Assembly: GCA_023228295.1 (NCBI GenBank)
Contig: JALOBP010000016.1
Location: 1 to 39,179, forward strand
DNA from: Methanoregula sp.
GTDB lineage: Archaea > Halobacteriota > Methanomicrobia > Methanomicrobiales > Methanospirillaceae
Length of the DNA: 39,179 bases
Direction of reading: 5' to 3'
Part shown: piece after piece, positions 1 to 7,882 of the stretch
Layout of the letters: every line of letters starts with the position of its first letter
Position numbering within the stretch: position 1 is the stretch's first letter
Notes under the pieces: model-generated
What the model saw: the letters and a program-made list of their open reading frames with translations, nothing else
What the model was told of the DNA's origin: nothing
The model's database searches: none
Made by a program: the position numbers and the translations under genes

Positions 1-623
1 GGATTGTCCATTACCTGTATGAGAATCTGGTTGATAAAAAAACCGGGGCAAAAGGCTGTGCCCTGGTGCGGTTCTTCAAGACATATCCCTACGGGAATCT
101 TGATCCCGAGCTTCAGGAATCTGCACAGAGCGTATTGAAGGGCTCGTCCGCATCTCCGGATATGAGGTGCATATGCCTGCTTGCTACTGCCGGAATGCAG
201 CCCGAATGGAATTCACGGCACCAGTCTAGGGGTCACAAGGCAATTCCCCTGCCCAGCGAGAATTTCATTGAGGCATTTCCAATGGTCCGGCAACTCCTCC
301 AGCAGATGGGACTGGAACTAAAAACGGTACTAAAACCCGATCCGGCATTTGTGTTAGACATGACCCAGACAACGTACAATGTTTTCCATATTCCTGACGC
401 GGTTGGCAGTAAATATGTTCCCGCCCAGGAGGATTTTGTGGTCCCGTTCGGCATCCGGTCGGTAATCGGGTTTGGCGGCATTCTTCCTTCGGGAAACCTC
501 TTTGTCATCATCATGTTCAGCAAAGTCCCTGTACCACGGCAGACTGCGGACATGTTCAAGTCGCTGGCTCTGAGCGTGAAGGTTGCAATCCTGCCGCTGG
601 TTGGAAAGAATCCTTTTGTATGA
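1..623 (+). CDS. GAF-like sensory domain protein, 5'-truncated by the window edge
   Basis: The frame is open from base 3 without a stop, so the gene begins before the window; a GTG at 66 lies inside it. The visible 207 or so residues contain a run of FFKTYPYGNLD near the start, an IPLPSENFIEAFPM segment, an FHIPDAVGSKYVPAQEDFVVP segment and a C-terminal helix ending LPLVGKNPFV. From memory this pattern occurs in prokaryotic sensor proteins as a GAF-like module placed ahead of kinase parts; I cannot confirm a named family. No membrane segment is visible, so a cytosolic sensor is likely. It is followed after 34 bases by a coiled-coil gene and then a RecA-like gene on the same strand, suggesting one signalling operon. 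Family name is tentative; the reality of the gene is not in doubt. Confidence 0.8.
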   Translation, partial: IVHYLYENLVDKKTGAKGCALVRFFKTYPYGNLDPELQESAQSVLKGSSASPDMRCICLLATAGMQPEWNSRHQSRGHKAIPLPSENFIEAFPMVRQLLQQMGLELKTVLKPDPAFVLDMTQTTYNVFHIPDAVGSKYVPAQEDFVVPFGIRSVIGFGGILPSGNLFVIIMFSKVPVPRQTADMFKSLALSVKVAILPLVGKNPFV

Positions 624-657
624 GGAATAAAAGCGAGAAACAGGAGGGGAGAACTCA

Positions 658-1056
658 ATGGGGAATGATGCAGCAGATAAAATACGCAACCTGGAAGCAC
701 TGGTGGCTTCGTTGAATGAGCTGCTTGACGTTCAGGAAAAAGTCGTTGGTGAGCAGTCAGAACGGCTGACAAAAAATGAGGAGACACTCAAAGAGAGCAA
801 TGACCGTTTCCTCACGTATATCAAGGAAGCAGCAATGCGGCTCAAAAACCCGCTCGAGGTTGTGGAAGAAAATCTTGGGGTCGTTGTGAGTGATATTGAA
901 CACGGTGAGTTTGAATCCAAAAATGTGTTGCTGGAACTCAAAATCCAGATGAAAAACCTGGAGCAGATCCGGCAGAACATCATCGAACTGAATATGGCGA
1001 TCGTTGATCGCAGCGGTGAACTCAGTGATGCATCGAAAAAATTTCTCACGGGATAG
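658..1056 (+). CDS. Coiled-coil protein resembling a histidine-kinase dimerisation helix pair without the histidine
   Basis: A small soluble protein of 132 residues. The first 45 residues are a heptad-like, charged coiled coil. Residues 50-85 (FLTYIKEAAMRLKNPLEVV) match the layout of the kinase DHp helix, including the NPL turn that follows the phosphorylated histidine, but no histidine is present at the expected place. The rest is a second long helix, as in a DHp hairpin. No ATP-binding domain follows. The ATG at 658 has a strong ribosome site (GGAGGGG at 645-651). It sits between a GAF-like sensor gene and a P-loop-less RecA-like gene, so a scaffold or dimerisation subunit of a sensory complex is a reasonable inference. 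I do not recognise a named family. Confidence 0.75.
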   Translation: MGNDAADKIRNLEALVASLNELLDVQEKVVGEQSERLTKNEETLKESNDRFLTYIKEAAMRLKNPLEVVEENLGVVVSDIEHGEFESKNVLLELKIQMKNLEQIRQNIIELNMAIVDRSGELSDASKKFLTG

Positions 1057-1064
1057 GTGATTGG

Positions 1065-1619
1065 GTGCCATTTTCCGTGATGGATCTCAAAGATGAGGAA
1101 CTGTATCTTCTCATAGCATCAGCGGCGGAGATCCGAGGTAAGAACATTGAACTGATCAAAGTACTGCAGGCGAAAAATTACCATGTTCTTGTGATCACAA
1201 CAAACCAGCCCTATGATATCCTCAAAAAGAATTATGAAAAAGCCGGGATCCCGATGGAGGCTATCACCATTGTTGACACGGTGACAAAACATGCCATGGG
1301 ACACGAACATGAGCCGGTGAAGAACTGTCGGTTTGTCAACAATCCTGCCGATATGACATCTATCGGGATAGCGATCACAGAGTCACTCAGTGGACTTAAG
1401 GATAAGAAAGTCTCCCTCCTCTTTGATTCAGTGAACTCGATGCTGATTTATATATCATCCCAGAATATTACCAAGTTCATCCATTTCATTACCAACAAAC
1501 TGCGGCTGATGGGATTCTCGGGCATATTCCTTGCCGTAGAAAAAGGCCTTGATCCCGACCTGCTCACCCAGATCACTACGTTCGTTGATAAAGTGATTGA
1601 TGTAGATAAAATGCCATAG
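1065..1619 (+). CDS. RecA/KaiC-like domain protein lacking a P-loop (DUF835-like)
   Basis: A soluble alpha/beta protein of up to 184 residues. It alternates predicted strands and helices: YLLIASAAE at the start, YHVLVITTN near residue 45, VSLLFDSVNSML near residue 120 (a Walker-B-like strand), and GIFLAVEKG near residue 160. There is no GxxxxGK[ST] motif, so ATP binding of the KaiC type is unlikely. This is the pattern I know from archaeal DUF835 and related KaiC-derived proteins found beside sensor kinases. The start is uncertain: GTG at 1065, GTG at 1077 or ATG at 1080 are all in frame. It follows the coiled-coil gene after 8 bases and is closed by a terminator, so it is the last gene of the module. 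Confidence 0.75.
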   Translation: MPFSVMDLKDEELYLLIASAAEIRGKNIELIKVLQAKNYHVLVITTNQPYDILKKNYEKAGIPMEAITIVDTVTKHAMGHEHEPVKNCRFVNNPADMTSIGIAITESLSGLKDKKVSLLFDSVNSMLIYISSQNITKFIHFITNKLRLMGFSGIFLAVEKGLDPDLLTQITTFVDKVIDVDKMP

Positions 1620-1622
1620 AAG

Positions 1623-1643
1623 AAAACCTTCTGAAGGTTTTTT
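1623..1643 (+). terminator. Hairpin plus T-run terminator of the sensory module
   Basis: Arms AAAACCT (1623-1629) and AGGTTTT (1635-1641) pair around a five-base loop, and the T-run reaches 1643. It begins three bases after the stop codon of the preceding gene. Confidence 0.7.
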
Positions 1644-1724
1644 CTGACATGAGCACATTTTGAAAATTTTGTGATTCCTTAATTAGAGCCACCAGAACAT
1701 TTTATGGTTATTTGAAAATCTATT

Positions 1725-1898
1725 GCAGAAACAATACGTCAGACGTTCCTGGGGGCTTCGGTTCCACCTCCGCCCCCGCCACTGTGGCATCCCCCAAATT
1801 GCGATAACGACGTATTTCCTGTTACCGACCTCGTCCAATCATAATGCGCCCCGTCCCCCACGGGGGACTGGTGGCGCAAGAGGGGGGTGGTTTTAAAA
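1725..1898 (-). ncRNA. Putative structured small RNA element, copy A (with its TATA box)
   Basis: This element occupies most of the 338-base gene-free stretch 1620-1957. Read on the minus strand, a TATA-like TTTTAAAA (1898-1891) is followed about 25 bases later by a hairpin GTCCCCC/GGGGGAC (1868-1853), then GCGCATTA, the core AATACGTCGTTATC (1816-1803), GGGGGATGCC, and a second hairpin GGGGGC/GCCCCC (1777-1751). It aligns with copy C at 25524-25692 from the TATA box through the last hairpin: by hand count about 83 of 120 positions match, with one single-base gap. No coding frame is apparent. The T-rich end near 1730 is weaker than in copy C. A transcript is inferred, not shown. Confidence 0.4.
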
Positions 1899-1924
1899 CT
1901 AGTGGCTTATAATGAGTAATCACC

Positions 1925-1936
1925 AAATTTAAAAAA
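1925..1936 (+). promoter_or_regulatory. TATA box for the gene at 1958/2083
   Basis: AAATTTAAAAAA is centred about 28 bases before the ATG at 1958, the spacing expected for a leaderless archaeal transcript. It favours 1958, not 2083, as the original start. Confidence 0.5.
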
Positions 1937-1957
1937 CGGCAGGACCCTGCACGGTTC

Positions 1958-2068
1958 ATGGAGTACGACTTATCAGTAATTCCTTTAAGGGTACCACAGG
2001 GATCATTCCCCCACTATGAAGACCTGTTGCAGGAGATCCCCAACGGCAATATATTTACAATCCCATAA
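1958..2068 (+). pseudogene. 5' fragment of a frameshifted hypothetical gene
   Basis: A 36-codon frame (MEYDLSVIPLRVPQG...) starts at the position predicted by the TATA box and stops at TAA 2066-2068. One additional C in the CCC run at 2062-2064 would carry the reading straight into the frame of the next gene through residues ITNLAD and its ATG at 2083, giving one protein of about 209 residues. The simplest reading is that this is the N-terminus of the downstream gene, split by a one-base indel in a homopolymer. A separate leader peptide or ribosomal frameshifting remain possible. Confidence 0.45.
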
Positions 2069-2082
2069 CGAACTTAGCGGAT

Positions 2083-2586
2083 ATGCCGGAAGAAAACGAA
2101 TTCCTCGCAGTTGCCAGCCACCTGTACGAGAAGTCCCTGATGCTACAGGACACGTCAGGGTTCAACAAAGTCCTTTACTTCTATCTCATCGACTCCCTCG
2201 CCCACATCGACTACACGGTGGGCATCTATTCCTATAACTTCGCGTCGCCGAAAAATATCATGGGCGCCGAGTACCTCCGCTGGAGGATTGATGAGGAGAA
2301 GAAAGGTGACCGCCCGAAATTCCCCGGCTTTGTCAACTGGCTGCGGGAGAACAATCCGGAAAAGTTTTCGAAGATCCCCGCTCTCTGGCAGATGATTTAC
2401 GATACCGAAGACCCGGCCAGTTACCGGAGCTTCCGGATCGTGCTCGACCCGGACAGCAAACAGCCCATCCCGGCAAATTTCTTCTACGTCATCATCGACG
2501 AATTCTTCGAACCGGAGTTCTTAAAAAGCCTGTACGAAGACGCCTCGCTTTCCACACTCTTTAGGACCTACTGCTCACAGGTATAA
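2083..2586 (+). CDS. Hypothetical protein, probably missing its N-terminus
   Basis: The frame encodes 167 residues with no recognised family. The protein is rich in aromatic and acidic residues (VLYFYLIDSLAHIDYTVGIYSYNF near residue 30; FFYVIIDEFFEPEFLKSLY near 135) and has no signal peptide or clear membrane helix, so it is probably soluble. ATG 2083 has only a weak ribosome site. An upstream 36-codon frame in another phase, placed correctly behind a TATA box, can be joined to it by a single-base change, so the true protein probably starts at 1958. The gene is followed after 21 bases by an M20 peptidase gene on the same strand, and the two may be cotranscribed. I cannot assign a function. 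Confidence 0.65.
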   Translation: MPEENEFLAVASHLYEKSLMLQDTSGFNKVLYFYLIDSLAHIDYTVGIYSYNFASPKNIMGAEYLRWRIDEEKKGDRPKFPGFVNWLRENNPEKFSKIPALWQMIYDTEDPASYRSFRIVLDPDSKQPIPANFFYVIIDEFFEPEFLKSLYEDASLSTLFRTYCSQV

Positions 2587-2607
2587 CGAAAAACCGGAAT
2601 TATCATC

Positions 2608-3774
2608 ATGCACGTAAGCCGGATCTGTTCAGACCTCGTGAAGATCAAGACTGAGAACCCACCCAGCCGGACCACCGACTGTATCGAGTACATCCGTATG
2701 TTTCTTGATGGGATAGGCGTGAAGTCCAGGGTTATTGGCACACCGGACGGACAGGACAACCTTATCACGACCGCCCCTGCAAAAAATCTCCTGCTCTGCG
2801 GACATGTCGATGTCGTCCCTGCCATGGACAATGGCTGGAAGACACCTCCGTTCTCCGGTATCATTGATGACCATTACGTGTACGGCCGTGGGTCAACTGA
2901 TATGAAGGGCGGCTGTGCCGCCATCCTTTCTGCCTGTGAGACACTGGTAAATACCGGCGCTCCGCTTCCCGCAAACCTTGCCTTTGTCTGTGATGAAGAG
3001 ACCGGCAGCGAGAAAGGGATGCAGCGGCTCCTTGCAGAGCGTGCTCTCACGCCCTGCGACTGCATCATCGCAGAACCAACACCATCCCGCCACCCGAACA
3101 TCGGCCAGAAAGGCCTCATGCGTCTCGACATGCAGTTTACCGGCCAGCCGGGCCACGGCTCGCTCTACCCTGCGGTCGGGATCAGTGCGATCATGGAAGT
3201 GATGGATTTTCTTGAGTACGTCAGGCACCTCCATGCATGGGAATACCCGGTTGACGAACATCTCAAAGAGATCATCCACCAGTCATCTGGCGTGCTGGCG
3301 GCAGAATTCGACATCCATGATGCCAGCCATATATTACAAAGGCTCACGTTCAACCCGGGAACGATCTCTGGTGGCGAGAAAGCCAATGTGGTTGCCCAGT
3401 GCTGCAACCTTGAACTGGAATTCCGGATCCCGTGGGGTTGCCGGATCCCGGACCTTATCGCAGATATCTCATCCCATGCAAAAAACGGCAGGATCGTAAC
3501 CGCGGAATCCCATGAACCTACCATAACCCGTCCGGAATGCCCGCTCGTTTCACGCTCCTGCGATGCGATACAGCAGGTTTTAGGAGGGACCGTTTACCCC
3601 ATTGTACAATGGGCGGCAAGCGATGCTCGCCATCTCCGCAAACACGGCTTTGATGTCATTGAGTACGGACCCGGGGAACTCACACTCCTCCACGCCATCG
3701 ATGAACGGGTCAGCATCGAATCGCTTGAAAAAGCTGCTCAGGTATACAGGATTGTACTGGAACAGTACACGTAA
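2608..3774 (+). CDS. M20 family metallopeptidase (DapE/ArgE-like deacylase)
   Basis: A cytosolic two-zinc hydrolase of the family of succinyl-diaminopimelate desuccinylase, acetylornithine deacetylase and dipeptidases, 388 residues, normal length. Visible metal and catalytic residues: H66 and D68 in GHVDVVP, D98 in GRGSTDMKGG, the glutamate pair at 130-131 in CDEETGSEKG, an EPT segment near 155, and a C-terminal histidine in LLHAIDE near 366. The lid domain (TGQPGHGSLYP) starts near 185. Members of this family cannot be told apart by eye, so the substrate is open; lysine or arginine biosynthesis is the usual guess. It lies 21 bases after a hypothetical gene and is convergent with the TPR gene, with 12 bases between the stop codons. 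Confidence 0.85.
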   Translation: MHVSRICSDLVKIKTENPPSRTTDCIEYIRMFLDGIGVKSRVIGTPDGQDNLITTAPAKNLLLCGHVDVVPAMDNGWKTPPFSGIIDDHYVYGRGSTDMKGGCAAILSACETLVNTGAPLPANLAFVCDEETGSEKGMQRLLAERALTPCDCIIAEPTPSRHPNIGQKGLMRLDMQFTGQPGHGSLYPAVGISAIMEVMDFLEYVRHLHAWEYPVDEHLKEIIHQSSGVLAAEFDIHDASHILQRLTFNPGTISGGEKANVVAQCCNLELEFRIPWGCRIPDLIADISSHAKNGRIVTAESHEPTITRPECPLVSRSCDAIQQVLGGTVYPIVQWAASDARHLRKHGFDVIEYGPGELTLLHAIDERVSIESLEKAAQVYRIVLEQYT

Positions 3775-3786
3775 AAAAAAGGATTC

Positions 3787-4776
3787 TTATTTCCGCATCA
3801 GGCAGAGAACTGCACAGCCGGCAACCCCGAGCGCCGCAAGAACCGTCAGGGGCGAGATCGGCGAATAGGTGGTCCGCTTCGGCACCGGCATTGTTGTAAT
3901 TGGCACCACGGGTTCTTCGGAAACCGGAGTCTCACCTACGGTCGTGATGCCCGAAGGTTCCTGCACCACCGGGGTTGCCGTTGTATAGAATGTTCCGATG
4001 CGGCTGATCGTAGGGACCGGCGTTGTGGCACCCGTGATCTGGAAAACCTGCTGTTTGTTCATCACACTATTCCGGTTCTCCAGGGCCTTTTTGAACTGGG
4101 GATCAATTCCCAGCGCCTTTTTGAAACATTCGAGAGCATCCTGCGGCCGTTCGAGCGCAACAAGGGCCTCCCCCTTGTTGTTCCAGACCGTTGCATTGGT
4201 TATGGTAACACCGGTTGCCCGTTCAAAAGTACTGTATGCCCGGTCGTACTTGCCACTGCCCATGTAGGCAAGACCCATGTTGTTCCATGACATGAAATTC
4301 AGGGGATCCATCTTCGTGCACCGGTCATAGGGTATGATGGCCGCGTCATAATTCTCCAGCCGTAGGTATGCATATCCCTGGTTACAGTAAGCATCAGCCC
4401 GGTTCTGCTGGAGGACAAAGAGCTTGTCGTATGCAGCAACGGATTCGTTGTATTTTCCCTGGCCAAAGAGGGCAAGTGCCCGGGCATTCAGCGCAACCGT
4501 GTCCGATGTGCGGAGTGCAATGGCTGCATCTGCAGTAATGAGGGCATCGGCATACCTGCCCTTCGCATTCAGGGCTGCGGCCTTACCGGAGAGGGCTGCT
4601 GCGTACTTTGGTTCAAGGGCAAGGGCATTGTCGTAATAGGTGATTGCAGCATCATAGTCACCGGCAGCTGACGAACTTTGCCCCCGGGTGTACCATTCAA
4701 GGGCATCTTCTGCCACAACAACAGGAACAAGCAGAAGTAAAACAACAAGGATCAGGACGAAAAGACAGGATCTCAT
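3787..4776 (-). CDS. Surface-anchored TPR-repeat protein
   Basis: A 329-residue exported protein. Residues 1-22 are a signal peptide (LFVLILVVLLLLVPVVVA) and residues 308-326 a membrane anchor followed by the basic end MRK. Between them, residues 26-235 hold about six tetratricopeptide repeats (for example AITYYDNALALEPKYAAALSGKA, YDKLFVLQQNRADAYCNQGYAYL, ALECFKKALGIDPQFKKAL), then a threonine/proline-rich stalk at about 245-305, the kind of segment that is often glycosylated at archaeal surfaces. TPR domains bind proteins, so a role in assembling a cell-surface complex is likely, but the partner is unknown. It lies 75 bases downstream of an MFS gene on the same strand. A TPR lipoprotein of similar style occurs at 18340. 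Confidence 0.8.
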   Translation of the reverse strand: MRSCLFVLILVVLLLLVPVVVAEDALEWYTRGQSSSAAGDYDAAITYYDNALALEPKYAAALSGKAAALNAKGRYADALITADAAIALRTSDTVALNARALALFGQGKYNESVAAYDKLFVLQQNRADAYCNQGYAYLRLENYDAAIIPYDRCTKMDPLNFMSWNNMGLAYMGSGKYDRAYSTFERATGVTITNATVWNNKGEALVALERPQDALECFKKALGIDPQFKKALENRNSVMNKQQVFQITGATTPVPTISRIGTFYTTATPVVQEPSGITTVGETPVSEEPVVPITTMPVPKRTTYSPISPLTVLAALGVAGCAVLCLMRK

Positions 4777-4851
4777 ATTCTCATGACGAAATTTCCCTTA
4801 ATCGCAGATGAATCTATTGCTCCTCTGCCTTTTTTGCCAATCCAGATTTTT

Positions 4852-5925
4852 TCATGATTCCGATACGGGAAAATCCCGGCCAATGGTAACCGCAACCGTG
4901 AATGCACCGAACGCAAGAATGCAGAACGTAAAAAAGAAACCCATGCTTTCAGCAACATACCCGGCAGACACCGGGAGAATGGCCATACCGAGGTAGCTCA
5001 TGGTAGAGAAGAGCCCCATAATCACACCCTGGTATTTTTTTATTTTTGCAAGACGCGCCATCTGGGCGATCATGACTACACCGGCCAGTGCCCCGATAAG
5101 CAGGAAACCTGCAGCTGAAAAGAAAGTGATGATGACGGCAATTCCCATCAGGATTGCGGACCAGCGGATGGCGGGAACCGGAGACAGGGGAATCCGGGAG
5201 AAGATGAGCACTGCGGCAATGGTTGCAATGCTCATACCCGCAAACCACAGTCCCAGGATATCGGACGATGCACCGGAGAATCCGGGGTACAGGGACGAGA
5301 CGACCCCGGTGATACCGATAAGTACGATGGCGGAGTACCAGAGCCAGCGGAACTGCCCGGTGAAACGGGTGACCATGCCGGCCGGGTAAGATCCAGTGGG
5401 TACTGCAGGTTCCCGGGCAAAAAACGCGGCAATGGCCGGGACCAGTGCCATGAGCGAAAAGAGGAGGATCCCGGATGCCGGCAGGTGAAGGACGAAAGCA
5501 AGCCACCCGGTCATCAGGAGCCCGGCCACGAGACCGGCATTCATGCACGCCATGAGGTACCCGCTCAGCCGCACGTGATCGGGATCGGCATTAACATACG
5601 ACATGGCGGCAGCAACAAAAAGCCCGGCCCCGATCCCTTCAATAAACCGGACTGCAAGGACATAGAGTGGTGCTGTCGTCATGGCAAGGAGAAGGCCGCT
5701 TGTTACCGTAATGGCAAGACCGAACCGCATGAGCGGGATGCGGCCGAAGCGATCCGACAGAATGCCCCCGGGGAGGGTTGTTGCGAACGCTCCGAGAAAA
5801 TATGCAGCATAGATGAGGCCATGGAGCGATGAGGCAGAACCATAAAACGAGAGAACGGGTACTATGGCGTTCGAGAGCGCCATCACGGAGAAAATGCCAA
5901 AAAAGAGGGTGAGCCGGGTCCTCAT
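4852..5925 (-). CDS. MFS transporter
   Basis: A polytopic membrane protein of 357 residues, short for the major facilitator superfamily (usually 390-450), with about 11-12 hydrophobic helices. The first half has the diagnostic loop GGILSDRFGRIPLMR (about residues 54-68) between helices 2 and 3, the hallmark of MFS carriers. The second half begins near residue 195. The substrate cannot be read from the sequence; small drug-efflux or sugar carriers of this size are typical. It starts 15 bases after the stop of the aCPSF1 gene and could be expressed from the psmB-aCPSF1 operon. Confidence 0.8.
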   Translation of the reverse strand: MRTRLTLFFGIFSVMALSNAIVPVLSFYGSASSLHGLIYAAYFLGAFATTLPGGILSDRFGRIPLMRFGLAITVTSGLLLAMTTAPLYVLAVRFIEGIGAGLFVAAAMSYVNADPDHVRLSGYLMACMNAGLVAGLLMTGWLAFVLHLPASGILLFSLMALVPAIAAFFAREPAVPTGSYPAGMVTRFTGQFRWLWYSAIVLIGITGVVSSLYPGFSGASSDILGLWFAGMSIATIAAVLIFSRIPLSPVPAIRWSAILMGIAVIITFFSAAGFLLIGALAGVVMIAQMARLAKIKKYQGVIMGLFSTMSYLGMAILPVSAGYVAESMGFFFTFCILAFGAFTVAVTIGRDFPVSES

Positions 5926-5940
5926 GGAAATCCCGGCGTA

Positions 5941-7860
5941 TCAGACCATGCGGTAGGTCTCGAGGTTCATGGGGGAATGGGTCTCGATATGGTAGCGCTT
6001 GTAAATAGAACTGGCGAGATCGATGGTATTGTTCTCGTCGCCATGGATGCAGAAGATCTTCTCGGGCCGGGGTGAGATCTGCCCGATATAGTTCATCAGC
6101 TGCCGGCGGTCTGAGTGACCGGAGAACCCGTCGACCGTAACGATCTCAAGATTGATGGTGATTGTACCTTTGCGTCCCATCGGCACTTCGCGCCAGCCTT
6201 TCTGGATGCGCCGGCCGTAGGTGCCGTCGGCCTGGTACCCGACAAAGATAAGCGCGTTCTTCTCATCATCAGCAAGGTTCAGGAGATACTCCATGACCGG
6301 ACCGCCGTTGAGCATACCGCTCGTGGTGATGATGACACAGGGATCGCCGCTGATCACTTTCTCACGGAGATCGGACGAGTCCACCTGCTGGAAACATTCG
6401 GCAAGGAACGGGTTCATGCCCTCGCGGAAGATCTGGTTGCGCAGGTCGGTGTTGAGATACTCAGGGTACGTGGTATGGATCGCGGTTGCCTCGCGGATCA
6501 TGCCGTCAAGATAGATCTTAACCTTCGGGATCTTGTCAAGGCGCATACCTTCTTCGAGCGCGAGCATGACTTCCTGCGACCGCCCGACCGAGAATGCCGG
6601 GATAATGACCTTGCCGCCCCGCTGGATGACAGCATTGACGGTCTCGTAGAGCCGGCTCTCTGAATCGACACGGGACTGCTGGAAATCATTGCTGCCACCA
6701 TACGTGCTCTCCATGAAGAGAGCCTCAAGGCGGGGGAACTGGTTGATGGCCGGGTTGAAGAGACGGCTCTTGGCGTAGTTGAAGTCGCCGGTGAACGCGA
6801 TATTGTACATGCCGTCGCCGACATGGAAGTGGGCGATGGCCGAGCCGAGGATGTGCCCTGCATTGTGGAAGGTGAGCTTCATATCGGGTGCAATGTCCGT
6901 CACACTGCCATAGTTGAGCGTGATGGAGTGCTTGATGTATGTCTTGACTTCTGCAGAGGAGTAAGGGACCTTGCGGTCTTCCTTGTGGATCACATCAAGA
7001 TAATCGAGCTGGAGCATCGCCGCGAGGTCGCGTGTGGGGGCTGTCGAGTATACCGGGCCTTCGTACCCGTACTTGAAAAGAAGGGGCACGAGGGCGCAGT
7101 GATCAAGGTGGGCATGCGTGAGGATAACCGCGTCAAGCTGGGAGAGCGGGTGGATCTCAGGAACGTAGAGGTATGGGGTGCCGCCCTGGTTATCCGGCTT
7201 CTCGCCGCAGTCAATGAGCACCTTGCTGTTGGGGGTGGACAGGAGAAATGCGGCCCGGCCTACTTCCCGGCAGCAGCCAAGAGTCGTGACACGGAGCCAC
7301 TGGTCTTTCTTCGGGGCATCTTTTGAAACTTCATCCTTTCCCGGGAGATCGCGGTGGATCCGCCGTCCAATGGTGCGCAGGAACTGTTTCCGGTCCTCGT
7401 TGACCGAGCGGAGGTACTGCCGGACCTGCTTGACGGTCGAGCTCTCGATGGGGGGGGTCCGGACAACCTTCGGGGTCCAGCCGATATGGCGGGTGATATC
7501 CCGGAGAGTTGTGCCATTCTTGCCAATGACAACACCGGGCTTTTCTGCTTCAATAAGAACTTCGCCAGTATCAGCATCGAAGAAGATGTCGGTGATCCCG
7601 GCAGTCTCCGGGACCACGGCCTTGATATCGTTATATGCTTTTTCAGGGTCTTCAAGAATCGTGGGCCTGACGACGATCCGTTTGCGCAGGTCGCGGGCAA
7701 GGATCCGGATCAGGTCCGCTTCGTCCGCGAACCGCTTCGGGTCATCCGTATAGATGACGAGTTCGGGCCCTTCGAATTCCACCTGCGTTACATTGATGCC
7801 GCTTGGCACCTTGTCATTGATCTTTTCCTTGAGCTCCTTGAGCCGTTCTTCGATTTGCAT
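5941..7860 (-). CDS. fttA: aCPSF1/FttA, beta-CASP ribonuclease that terminates transcription
   Basis: A 639-residue protein of the archaeal KH-beta-CASP family, at the family's normal length. Residues 1-145 hold two KH RNA-binding domains (second GxxG loop at VIGKNGTT, about 111-118). The metallo-beta-lactamase core starts near 188 and carries the zinc motif HAHLDH at 249-254, with further ligands in TGDFNYAKS and the C-terminal GFSGHSD. The beta-CASP part includes IPAFSVGRSQEV. Members cleave RNA 3' ends at U-rich sites and act as the general transcription termination factor in archaea; the protein works as a dimer on RNA polymerase. It follows psmB after 22 bases, linking RNA and protein turnover. 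All expected catalytic residues appear present. Confidence 0.95.
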   Translation of the reverse strand: MQIEERLKELKEKINDKVPSGINVTQVEFEGPELVIYTDDPKRFADEADLIRILARDLRKRIVVRPTILEDPEKAYNDIKAVVPETAGITDIFFDADTGEVLIEAEKPGVVIGKNGTTLRDITRHIGWTPKVVRTPPIESSTVKQVRQYLRSVNEDRKQFLRTIGRRIHRDLPGKDEVSKDAPKKDQWLRVTTLGCCREVGRAAFLLSTPNSKVLIDCGEKPDNQGGTPYLYVPEIHPLSQLDAVILTHAHLDHCALVPLLFKYGYEGPVYSTAPTRDLAAMLQLDYLDVIHKEDRKVPYSSAEVKTYIKHSITLNYGSVTDIAPDMKLTFHNAGHILGSAIAHFHVGDGMYNIAFTGDFNYAKSRLFNPAINQFPRLEALFMESTYGGSNDFQQSRVDSESRLYETVNAVIQRGGKVIIPAFSVGRSQEVMLALEEGMRLDKIPKVKIYLDGMIREATAIHTTYPEYLNTDLRNQIFREGMNPFLAECFQQVDSSDLREKVISGDPCVIITTSGMLNGGPVMEYLLNLADDEKNALIFVGYQADGTYGRRIQKGWREVPMGRKGTITINLEIVTVDGFSGHSDRRQLMNYIGQISPRPEKIFCIHGDENNTIDLASSIYKRYHIETHSPMNLETYRMV

Positions 7861-7882
7861 AAAAAAGTCGTCCTAAAAAAAG

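Noticed and set aside
1853..1868. The perfect palindrome GTCCCCCACGGGGGAC as a stand-alone operator
   Set aside because: It is explained better as the first hairpin of the RNA-like element, since copies B and C have a different stem at the same place.
2016..2237. A 73-codon frame starting at ATG 2016
   Set aside because: It is arginine/proline-rich, out of phase with both likely frames, and typical of a shadow frame.
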